Assembly (NCBI GenBank): GCA_027483245.1
Contig: JAIXVB010000645.1
Coordinates: forward strand, 1-34,002
Source of the DNA: Verrucomicrobiaceae bacterium
Lineage (GTDB): Bacteria > Verrucomicrobiota > Verrucomicrobiia > Verrucomicrobiales > Verrucomicrobiaceae
Direction: 5' to 3'
Length of the DNA stretch: 34,002 nt
The notes beneath the pieces were generated by a model. That model was not told the origin of the DNA. It ran no database searches and worked only from the letters and a program-made list of their open reading frames with translations. Shown one piece after another: positions 1 through 7,025 of the stretch. The stretch's first letter is position 1. Each line of letters starts with the position of its first letter. The position numbers and the translations under genes are program-made.

Positions 1-1
1 G

Positions 2-1009
2 GAGCCACATCGCGGCTACGAAGCTGAATCCGGCGTCACCAAAGGGGGAAAAAAGCTCAGCGACATCGACCGCGTGCCTGCCTACTGGCCTGACACACCC
101 ACCGTCCGTCATGACATGCTGGACTATGCCCTGGAGGTGGAGCACACGGACCAGCATCTCACCCGCATGATCGCCGAGCTCGAAAGGCGGGGTGAACTGG
201 ACCGTACCATCATCATCGTGACCAGTGACCACGGCATGCCCTTTCCTCGCGTGAAAGGTTACGCTTACCATGACTCCAACCGCATCCCCCTCGCCATCCG
301 CTGGCCGGGTGGGATCAAAAAGCCAGGACGCGTGATCGATGACTTCGTCAGCTTCATCGACATCGCCGCGACCCTTTTGGATCTAGCCGGTATCCCGGAA
401 AAAGACAGCGGCATGGCCCCCATCACTGGCCAGAGCTGGCGGGAAATCTGGGAGAGTGAAAAAAACGGCCAGGTCATCCCCAGCCGCGACCACGTCCTCA
501 TCGGCAAGGAGCGCACCGACGTGGGCCGCCCTCACGATTGGGGTTATCCCATCCGAGGAATTGTCACTCATGAGGCACTGTATTTAAAAAATCATGAACC
601 CACCCGCTGGCCCGCCGGGAACCCCGAAACCGGTTACCTGGACACGGACGGCAGCCCAACGAAGAGCCTCATCCTGGAAGCCGGACGCAAAGACCGAAAA
701 GATCGTTTTTGGCAGCTCAACTTCGGCCTGCGCCCAGCTGAGGAGCTCTATGACCTGCGGACCGACACCGACTGTGTGCGAAACCTCGCCCTCACAAACG
801 ATCACACCGCTCAGCTAACGACCCTGCGCTCGCGACTGGAAACCGAGCTCAAATCCCAAAACGACCCTCGCATGGCCGGTCAGGGCGACATTTTCGATGT
901 TTACCGCCCCACGAATGGAGCTGGTTTTTATGAAAAATACATGCGCGGTGAAAAACCCAAAGCGGGTTGGGTGAATGAGACGGACTTCGAGCCAGCCCCT
1001 GTGCCGTGA
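2..1009 (+). CDS. Sulfatase, C-terminal part (5' end outside window)
   Basis: The reading frame is open from base 2 to a TGA at 1007-1009, about 335 residues, so only the C-terminal part is present. The alkaline-phosphatase/sulfatase fold is shown by [10 protein letters not shown] (around 203-232), whose Asp-His pair normally binds the catalytic metal, then [11 protein letters not shown] and a [15 protein letters not shown] helix that is conserved in arylsulfatases and heparan N-sulfatases. The formylglycine signature (C/S-x-P-S-R) should lie upstream, so activity cannot be judged here. The family hydrolyses sulfate esters or sulfamides, usually on polysaccharides, and is normally exported. 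The DUF1549/DUF1553 and DUF1501 genes 1.1 kb downstream fit a polysaccharide-degrading context. The exact substrate is unknown. Confidence 0.9.
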   Translation, partial: EPHRGYEAESGVTKGGKKLSDIDRVPAYWPDTPTVRHDMLDYALEVEHTDQHLTRMIAELERRGELDRTIIIVTSDHGMPFPRVKGYAYHDSNRIPLAIRWPGGIKKPGRVIDDFVSFIDIAATLLDLAGIPEKDSGMAPITGQSWREIWESEKNGQVIPSRDHVLIGKERTDVGRPHDWGYPIRGIVTHEALYLKNHEPTRWPAGNPETGYLDTDGSPTKSLILEAGRKDRKDRFWQLNFGLRPAEELYDLRTDTDCVRNLALTNDHTAQLTTLRSRLETELKSQNDPRMAGQGDIFDVYRPTNGAGFYEKYMRGEKPKAGWVNETDFEPAPVP

Positions 1010-1019
1010 TTAGCTGATT

Positions 1020-1080
1020 GTTGATGGCTGATGGAGGCAGAATTTCACAATGCCATCAACCATTCGCTATCAGCCATCCA
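1020..1080. repeat. Intergenic inverted repeat (TGATGGCTGAT-type)
   Basis: The spacer between the sulfatase and folD contains GATGGCTGAT at 1023-1032 and its exact reverse complement ATCAGCCATC at 1069-1078. An alternative 9-bp stem pairs GTTGATGGC (1020-1028) with GCCATCAAC (1052-1060). The two pairings share the left arm and exclude each other. There is no T-tract, so a standard intrinsic terminator is unlikely. It may be a copy of a small dispersed palindromic repeat or an mRNA-end structure. Confidence 0.55.
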
Positions 1081-1129
1081 CCACCCCATCGTCTTGACTC
1101 CAGAGCTGCCCTGATTCATCGGAGAGGGC

Positions 1130-2002
1130 ATGAAGCTCATCTCTGGAACTGTGGTCGCTGAAAAAGTCATCGAAGAATGTCGCCAAGACATCGCCGCATT
1201 GGCGGCTATGGGGAAAAAACCAGGACTGGCGGTCGTGCTCGTCGGAGATGATCCCGCCTCCCGCGCTTATGTGCGGTCCAAGGACAAAAAATGCCGCGAG
1301 CTAGGCCTGCACTCGGTCAAACTGGAATTGCCCGCCACCACGACTCAGGAGGAATTGCTGGCACATGTTCAGACTCTGAACCATGACCCTGCCATCCACG
1401 GCATCCTGGTCCAGAGCCCACCACCGCCCCACATTGATGAGGCCGCGATCGTTCGAGCGATCGACCCAGCGAAGGACGTGGACGGTTTTCACCCGGTGAA
1501 TGTGGCCAAACTGGCGCTGGAAGACCCGACCGGCTTTGTCCCTTGCACGCCTCTGGGGTGCCAGCGACTGCTGGTCGAGGCCGGGATCGAGACCAAGGGT
1601 GCCCATGCCGTGGTCCTGGGCCGAAGCATGATCGTCGGGAAGCCGATGGCACTGCTGCTCATGGCCAAGGGTCCTGGTGGAGACGCCACGGTGACGGTAG
1701 CCCACTCTCGCACCCGTGATCTGGGTGCCATCACCCGGCAGGCAGACATCATCATCGCCGCCATCGGCCGCCCCGAATTCCTCAAAGCCGAGCACGTGAA
1801 AGAGGGGGCTGTCGTCATCGATGTGGGCATCAACCGCGTGGAAGCTCCCGACACGCCCAAGGGCTACAAACTCGTCGGGGATGTCGCTTTTGACGAAGTC
1901 GCACCGAAGTGCAGCGCCATCACTCCCGTGCCTGGGGGAGTCGGGCCGATGACCATCGCCATGCTGATCGCCAACACGGTGAAGGCCTGCAAACAGAGCT
2001 AA
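1130..2002 (+). CDS. folD: Bifunctional methylenetetrahydrofolate dehydrogenase/cyclohydrolase FolD
   Basis: FolD interconverts 5,10-methylene-, 5,10-methenyl- and 10-formyl-tetrahydrofolate in the cytoplasm, using NADP, and so supplies one-carbon units for purines and formyl-Met-tRNA. The protein is 290 residues, normal for the family. YVRSKDKKC holds Tyr47 and the catalytic Lys51. Gln95 lies in QSPPPPHI, where E. coli has a QLPLP sequence. DVDGFHP (116-122), [11 protein letters not shown] and the C-terminal [16 protein letters not shown] signature are all present. The ATG is preceded by GGAGAGG (1121-1127), the only strong Shine-Dalgarno sequence I found in the window. It seems to be a single housekeeping gene with no functional link to its neighbours. 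Confidence 0.98.
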   Translation: MKLISGTVVAEKVIEECRQDIAALAAMGKKPGLAVVLVGDDPASRAYVRSKDKKCRELGLHSVKLELPATTTQEELLAHVQTLNHDPAIHGILVQSPPPPHIDEAAIVRAIDPAKDVDGFHPVNVAKLALEDPTGFVPCTPLGCQRLLVEAGIETKGAHAVVLGRSMIVGKPMALLLMAKGPGGDATVTVAHSRTRDLGAITRQADIIIAAIGRPEFLKAEHVKEGAVVIDVGINRVEAPDTPKGYKLVGDVAFDEVAPKCSAITPVPGGVGPMTIAMLIANTVKACKQS

Positions 2003-2083
2003 CGCGCCCCGCTCAGACGTAATCTTCCTGGATTCATCAGGGCCGCCCTGCAAGGTGGCACTGATTTTGCACGTAACTTTTTC

Positions 2084-2100
2084 AGCGGGACTTCCCCGCT
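2084..2100 (+). terminator. Short GC-rich hairpin downstream of folD
   Basis: AGCGGG (2084-2089) and CCCGCT (2095-2100) form a 6-bp stem with a 5-base loop, followed by only TTTC. It lies 80 bp after folD and 19 bp before the next start codon. It could be a weak terminator or a leader structure of the next gene. Confidence 0.25.
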
Positions 2101-2119
2101 TTCATCGAAGCCCCCTCAG

Positions 2120-5100
2120 ATGACCCCAAAGACCCTCCATTTCCTCCGGTTCCTCGGCGGCAGCCTCGCCGTCGCCGGGTCGCTCGCCTCCGCTGCAGAC
2201 ACCTTTCCGCCTGAACAGATCGAGTTCTTTGAAAAGAACGTCCGCCCTGTGCTAGCCAACAATTGTTATGACTGCCACGGCGCACACAAGCATGAAAACG
2301 GCCTGCGTCTGGATCTGCGCAGTGCGATTCTGCGCGGCAGTGACTATGGAAAAGTGGTGGAAGCAGGCAATCCGGCCATCTCGAAGATGATCAAGGCCAT
2401 CAACCATGCCCCTGGGGTGGAAGCGATGCCAAAAAAGGGCGACAAACTCAAGGCGGCAGACATCGCGGCGCTGGAAAAATGGGTGCAGATGGGCATGCCC
2501 TGGCCCGAGGAGAAAGAAGTGGCTCATGAGACCAAGGCCGACCCCAAGTCGCACTGGTCCTTTCTGCCCGTCAAGGCCAGCGCTGAAATCGCCGGGCCCA
2601 ACCCTGAAGGCGCGGTGGATCGTCTCGTCGGCGCGAAGCTGAAAGCTGCCGGACTGGATTTTGCGCCCGCCGCCGATGCCGCCACTCTTTGCCGCCGCCT
2701 GCACGTGACCCTCACCGGTCTGCAGCCGACCTTTGAAGACGTGGAAGCTTTTAAAAAAGCCCACAGCGCGAATGCCGCCGCTAGCGTCAAAGACTTGGTC
2801 ACCAAGCTGCTCGCCAAGCCAGCTTATGGAGAGCGCTGGGGCCGCCACTGGCTGGATGTCGCACGTTATGCGGATACCGATGGTTATCAGGTCGCCGGAC
2901 GCAACATCAACTACCCCTATGCCTACACATATCGCGACTGGGTGGTGAAGGCGCTGAATGAAGACATGCCGTATGACCAGTTTCTGAAGTATCAGCTCGC
3001 AGCGGATAAGATGACCGCCGCTACGCCGGATTCACCGCACCTCGCCGCGCTAGGTTTCCTGAATGTGGGCGACAAATTCATCAGCGATCGCCACCTGCAA
3101 ATCGATGACCGAATTGATGTCGTGGCGCGTGGCATGATCGGCCTGACCGTGGCCTGCGCGCGCTGTCACGATCACAAATACGACCCGATCCCCAGTCGCG
3201 ATTATTACGCGATGTATTCGATCTTTAACAGCAGCCTGGAACCCGAGCCCAAGGAACTGCCGATCATTGGCAAAACAGCGGATGAAGCCGCCTTCAATGA
3301 GTATCAGACCAAGATTGCCGAGATCGCCAAGAAGGAACTCGAATTCAAACGCGAGGTCTATGAAGAAGTGCGCAAGCCCGACGCCATTGCCAGTTACCTC
3401 GTTTTCGCCCAGGAAGCGCAGACGATCACGGACCGCAACACCCTCAAAGGCCGCGCGGGTGCACTCAAACTCCGGGACAAGGTTGCTGATGACTGGCGTG
3501 ACTTTTTAAAGCGCCATGCTCTGAGCGCCAAACCCCACCCGGTGATGCTGGCCTGGAAAGAATTCGCCACGCTGCCGGCTGCTGACTACGCCGCGAAGGC
3601 ACCCGAAATCATCCAGCGCCTGACCCAGCCTGCTGCTGGACTCAATGCCGTGCCGCGCAATGAACTGGCCAAGCGCCCGGTGCCGAAGTCGCTGAATGAA
3701 GTCGCTGCCATGTATGCTGACATTTTCCTGACCTGTCTCGATGGTAAGGAACCTGACAATGCGGACTGGAAACAAGTGCGTGAGGTGATCACCGTCGCGC
3801 CTTCGCCAATGTCCCTGCCGGTCGAGCGTGCGAATGAGTTCTTCACACGCAAAGACCTGGATCGGCTCACCAAAATGTCCAACGAACGCGTCACGCTGGA
3901 TGCCTCCCATCCAGGTGCTCCGCCACGGGCCATGGTCAGTTTGGACAAACCCAAACCGGCCGATGTGCGTGTCTTCATGCGCGGCAATCCAGGTCGCCAG
4001 GGCGATCCTGCTCCTCGCGGCTGGCTAACCGTCTTTGGTGGCGAGAAATTCTCCAATGGCAGCGGCCGCCTGGAGTTGGCTGAAAAAATCGCCAGCAAAG
4101 ACAATCCCCTCACCGCCCGAGTCGTGGTGAACCGCGTGTGGACGCAGCACTTTGGCCGCCCCCTGGTCGGACAGACGAGCGACTTCGGTGTACAAACCCC
4201 GAAACCAGCGCAGGCAGATCTGCTGGATTATTTGGCCGCGTCTCTGGTGGAAAGTGGCTGGAGTTTGAAAAAACTGCACACCCTTATCCTCACCAGCCGC
4301 ACCTATGCTCAGAGCACCCAAAGCACGCCCGAGAAGGATCTCAAAGACGCCGAAAACGATCTTCTGAGCCGCCAGAGCCGCCAACGTCTCGATTATGAAT
4401 CCATGCGGGACGCGATGCTTCAGGCTGCGGGTGAACTGGATGTGACCCAAATCGGCGGACGCGCCCTTGCCCCCAACGCCAAAGACGGTGAAAAGCGCCG
4501 CACGGTCTATCAACTCGTCAATCGTTACGATCAGCCCACGGTGCCTGCCATGTTTGACTTTGCGAACCCAGACAGCCACAGCCCCATACGCTACGTGACC
4601 ACCGTGCCACAGCAGGCGCTCTTCCTCATGAACAGCCCCTTCATGAAACTGCGCGCCACCCAGACCGCCACCAAAGTGCCTCTGGCTGGCAGCACCGTCG
4701 ATTCCCAGGCCATCAAGTCTCTCTACCAGCGCGTGCTGCTGCGCGATCCCACCGCCCGTGAGTTGGATCTGGCCCAGCATTTCTGCTCGGATGCAGACAC
4801 CCTGAGCCGTGAGTCAGCCTCTTTCATCTGGCGTTATGGATACGGTCAGGTCGAAAAAGACGCGGCGAGCGGCAAGGTGAGCCTCGGTGGTTTCACCCCG
4901 CTGGCACACTTCGGCAAAGTGGGGCAGAGCACCCATCGCTGGACCCCTGCGAAAGAGCATCCTAGCAAAGAATTCGGACATCTCTTCATGGGTGCAGGCA
5001 ACGGTCATCCCGGTCACTCCTGGCCCGTGGTCATGCAATGGAAAAGCCCCCTGAGCAAAGAACGCCTGCGCATCACCGGTGCCCTCAAACGCAGCAGCGA

Positions 5101-5458
5101 ACGTGGCAACGGCGTGCGCGCCTGGATCATCTCAAGCCTCCACGGCAAGCTGCGCGAAGAGCTCATCAAACCCGCCAGCACCGTGGAAATGAGCGCAGAA
5201 GTCGAAATCACTGCAGGTGAGACCCTGAGTTTCGTCGTCGAGTCCGAGAACAATAACACTGACAGTGACAGCTTCACCTGGGCACCACGCATCGAACGCC
5301 TCAATGCCCAGAGCGGCCAAGCAACCTTGTTGACCAAAGCCGACACCGATTTCTGCGGTCCTGACGCCTGGCCCCTCAACCGCGCCAAACCCCAAAAACC
5401 CCTCGAGCAGCTTGCCCAAGTGCTGCTGATGTCGAACGAGTTTCAGTTTGTGGATTGA
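2120..5458 (+). CDS. Secreted PSCyt1-DUF1549-DUF1553 domain protein
   Basis: This 1112-residue exported protein belongs to a family expanded in Planctomycetota and Verrucomicrobiota. A signal peptide (about 1-26, ending near ASAADTF) is followed by a planctomycete cytochrome c domain with a heme motif, CYDCH (Cys49, Cys52, His53). DUF1549 follows (about 160-380), containing RWGRHWLDVARYADTDG and a second heme-type motif, CARCHDHKYDP (Cys346, Cys349, His350). DUF1553 (about 625-1112) contains NPLTARVVVNRVWTQHFG and RLDYESMRDAMLQAAGELD, and the protein ends in the usual LAQVLLMSNEFQFVD. Residues about 900-1065 are an unusual insertion just before that tail. The next gene encodes its usual DUF1501 partner. 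The biochemical role of the family is not established; electron transfer coupled to polysaccharide or desulfation chemistry has been suggested by context. Confidence 0.93.
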   Translation: MTPKTLHFLRFLGGSLAVAGSLASAADTFPPEQIEFFEKNVRPVLANNCYDCHGAHKHENGLRLDLRSAILRGSDYGKVVEAGNPAISKMIKAINHAPGVEAMPKKGDKLKAADIAALEKWVQMGMPWPEEKEVAHETKADPKSHWSFLPVKASAEIAGPNPEGAVDRLVGAKLKAAGLDFAPAADAATLCRRLHVTLTGLQPTFEDVEAFKKAHSANAAASVKDLVTKLLAKPAYGERWGRHWLDVARYADTDGYQVAGRNINYPYAYTYRDWVVKALNEDMPYDQFLKYQLAADKMTAATPDSPHLAALGFLNVGDKFISDRHLQIDDRIDVVARGMIGLTVACARCHDHKYDPIPSRDYYAMYSIFNSSLEPEPKELPIIGKTADEAAFNEYQTKIAEIAKKELEFKREVYEEVRKPDAIASYLVFAQEAQTITDRNTLKGRAGALKLRDKVADDWRDFLKRHALSAKPHPVMLAWKEFATLPAADYAAKAPEIIQRLTQPAAGLNAVPRNELAKRPVPKSLNEVAAMYADIFLTCLDGKEPDNADWKQVREVITVAPSPMSLPVERANEFFTRKDLDRLTKMSNERVTLDASHPGAPPRAMVSLDKPKPADVRVFMRGNPGRQGDPAPRGWLTVFGGEKFSNGSGRLELAEKIASKDNPLTARVVVNRVWTQHFGRPLVGQTSDFGVQTPKPAQADLLDYLAASLVESGWSLKKLHTLILTSRTYAQSTQSTPEKDLKDAENDLLSRQSRQRLDYESMRDAMLQAAGELDVTQIGGRALAPNAKDGEKRRTVYQLVNRYDQPTVPAMFDFANPDSHSPIRYVTTVPQQALFLMNSPFMKLRATQTATKVPLAGSTVDSQAIKSLYQRVLLRDPTARELDLAQHFCSDADTLSRESASFIWRYGYGQVEKDAASGKVSLGGFTPLAHFGKVGQSTHRWTPAKEHPSKEFGHLFMGAGNGHPGHSWPVVMQWKSPLSKERLRITGALKRSSERGNGVRAWIISSLHGKLREELIKPASTVEMSAEVEITAGETLSFVVESENNNTDSDSFTWAPRIERLNAQSGQATLLTKADTDFCGPDAWPLNRAKPQKPLEQLAQVLLMSNEFQFVD

Positions 5459-5532
5459 ACCTCAATACCCCTTTCACAGCACCCCACTCATGGACTCGAC
5501 CGAGTCTGGACCTAACTTCTGATTCCACTGCC

Positions 5533-6972
5533 ATGTCTCACCACGCCCCCAATCTCGAACATCACTTTCTCACGCGTCGTCAGCTTCTCACGAAGATGGG
5601 CATGGGTTTTGGCAGCATGGCGCTAGGAGATTTGATGGGCACCGGCAAAGCTCAGGCAGCGATTGACGGCACCAATCCTTTTGGGGTTCGGCAGCCGCAT
5701 TTCGCGCCCAAAGCCAAGCGCGTGATCCATTTCTTCATGAACGGTGGCCCCTCGCAGGTGGACACGTTCGATCCGAAGCCGATGCTGACCAAGTATGATG
5801 GCAAGCAACTGCCCAACGTGCTGAAAACGGAGCGGCCCACGGGCGCTGGATTAAAATCTCCCTTCAGCTTCAAAAAGTATGGCGAGTGCGGTTTGGAGGT
5901 GAGTGAAATTTTTTCCCGGACCGCCAACTTTGCCGATGATCTCTGCGTGATCCGTTCCATGAAAGCGGATGTGCCCAATCATGAGCCCTCCCTCGGGCTG
6001 ATGAACACGGGTGAAAGTCGCCAACATCGTCCCAGCTTTGGCTCGTGGGTCACGTATGGCCTAGGCTCTGAAAACGAGAACCTGCCGGGTTACATTTCCA
6101 TGTGTCCCAAAGGCATGCCGACACGCCGGGCGAAGAATTGGCAATCAGCCTTTCTCCCGAGCATCTATCAGGGCACCTACATCAACACGGAAGACACGAA
6201 TGTGGACAAGCTGGTGGAGTTCATCAAGAACACCTCGCTTGATCTCAAACAGCAGCGTCGTCAGCTCGATCTCCTGTTTGAACTGAATCACAATCACCTA
6301 CAACAGCGCCAAAATGATCAGCAACTGGATGCGCGCATTCAGAGCTACGAACTGGCCTACCGCATGCAAATGGAGGCCACGGATGCCTTTGACATCACCA
6401 AAGAATCCGAAGCTACCCGCCAAGCTTACGGCAACAATGACTTTGGTCGCCAAACGCTGATCGCCCGTCGTTTGCTGGAGCGTGGCGTGCGTTTCATCCA
6501 ACTCTGGACAGGCGCAGGTCAACCCTGGGATAGCCATGATGAAATCCTCGATCACGCTCGACTCGCCAAAGATGTCGATGGTGCCATCGCGGCTTTCATG
6601 GCGGACATGAAGCAGCGCGGTCTTTTCGATGACACCCTGATCATTTGGGGAGGTGAGTTTGGCCGCACTCCAGCGGTGGAATTGCCCACCCCAGGCTCCA
6701 ATGCTGGAAAACAACGCGGTCGCGATCACAATCACTACGGCTTCAGCATGTGGCTAGCAGGCGGTGGCACGCGCGGGGGTTACACCCACGGAGCCACCGA
6801 TGAGTTCGGTTTTGCGGCGGTGGAGAAACCCGTCCATGTGCATGAGCTGCACGCGACACTTCTGCACACGCTGGGCTTTGATCACACGAAGTTCAGCTAC
6901 AGATACGCAGGCCTCGACTTCCGCCTCACAGGCGTGGAAGACTGCAAAGTTGTTTCTGACCTGCTGGCGTAA
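5533..6972 (+). CDS. Tat-exported DUF1501 protein
   Basis: DUF1501 proteins are sulfatase-fold-like exported proteins of unproven reaction that accompany PSCyt1/DUF1549/DUF1553 proteins. The product is 479 residues if it starts at ATG 5533. That start places a twin-arginine signal, LTRRQLLTKMGMG, near residue 15, with a likely cleavage after GKAQA. A TTG at 5455, overlapping the previous stop, would add 26 residues with no family similarity that I can see. Family landmarks are HFFMNGGPSQVDTFDPKP, RLLERGVRFIQLW, DDTLIIWGGEFGRTP and RDHNHYGFSMWLAGGG, all in order. It is probably co-transcribed with the upstream DUF1549 gene. Tat export suggests folding, and perhaps metal loading, before secretion. 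Confidence 0.92.
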   Translation: MSHHAPNLEHHFLTRRQLLTKMGMGFGSMALGDLMGTGKAQAAIDGTNPFGVRQPHFAPKAKRVIHFFMNGGPSQVDTFDPKPMLTKYDGKQLPNVLKTERPTGAGLKSPFSFKKYGECGLEVSEIFSRTANFADDLCVIRSMKADVPNHEPSLGLMNTGESRQHRPSFGSWVTYGLGSENENLPGYISMCPKGMPTRRAKNWQSAFLPSIYQGTYINTEDTNVDKLVEFIKNTSLDLKQQRRQLDLLFELNHNHLQQRQNDQQLDARIQSYELAYRMQMEATDAFDITKESEATRQAYGNNDFGRQTLIARRLLERGVRFIQLWTGAGQPWDSHDEILDHARLAKDVDGAIAAFMADMKQRGLFDDTLIIWGGEFGRTPAVELPTPGSNAGKQRGRDHNHYGFSMWLAGGGTRGGYTHGATDEFGFAAVEKPVHVHELHATLLHTLGFDHTKFSYRYAGLDFRLTGVEDCKVVSDLLA

Positions 6973-6995
6973 ACCGAAGTTAGGACAGACGATTC

Positions 6996-7025
6996 AAGGC
7001 GTGCTGGAACCTTCCGACACGCCTT
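6996..7025. terminator. Hairpin between convergent genes, possible bidirectional terminator
   Basis: AAGGCGTG (6996-7003) pairs with CACGCCTT (7018-7025), and the loop holds a further GGAA/TTCC pairing. It sits in the 51-bp gap between two convergent stop codons. Neither side has a good T-tract, so termination is plausible but not certain. Confidence 0.4.

Noticed and set aside
1301-2053. Open minus-strand frame of 250 codons inside folD
   Set aside because: It is antisense to a complete, well-conserved folD and has no family features.
5455-5532. TTG start of the DUF1501 gene overlapping the previous stop
   Set aside because: It would put 26 unrelated residues before a proper Tat signal. 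ATG 5533 gives a normal-length protein.
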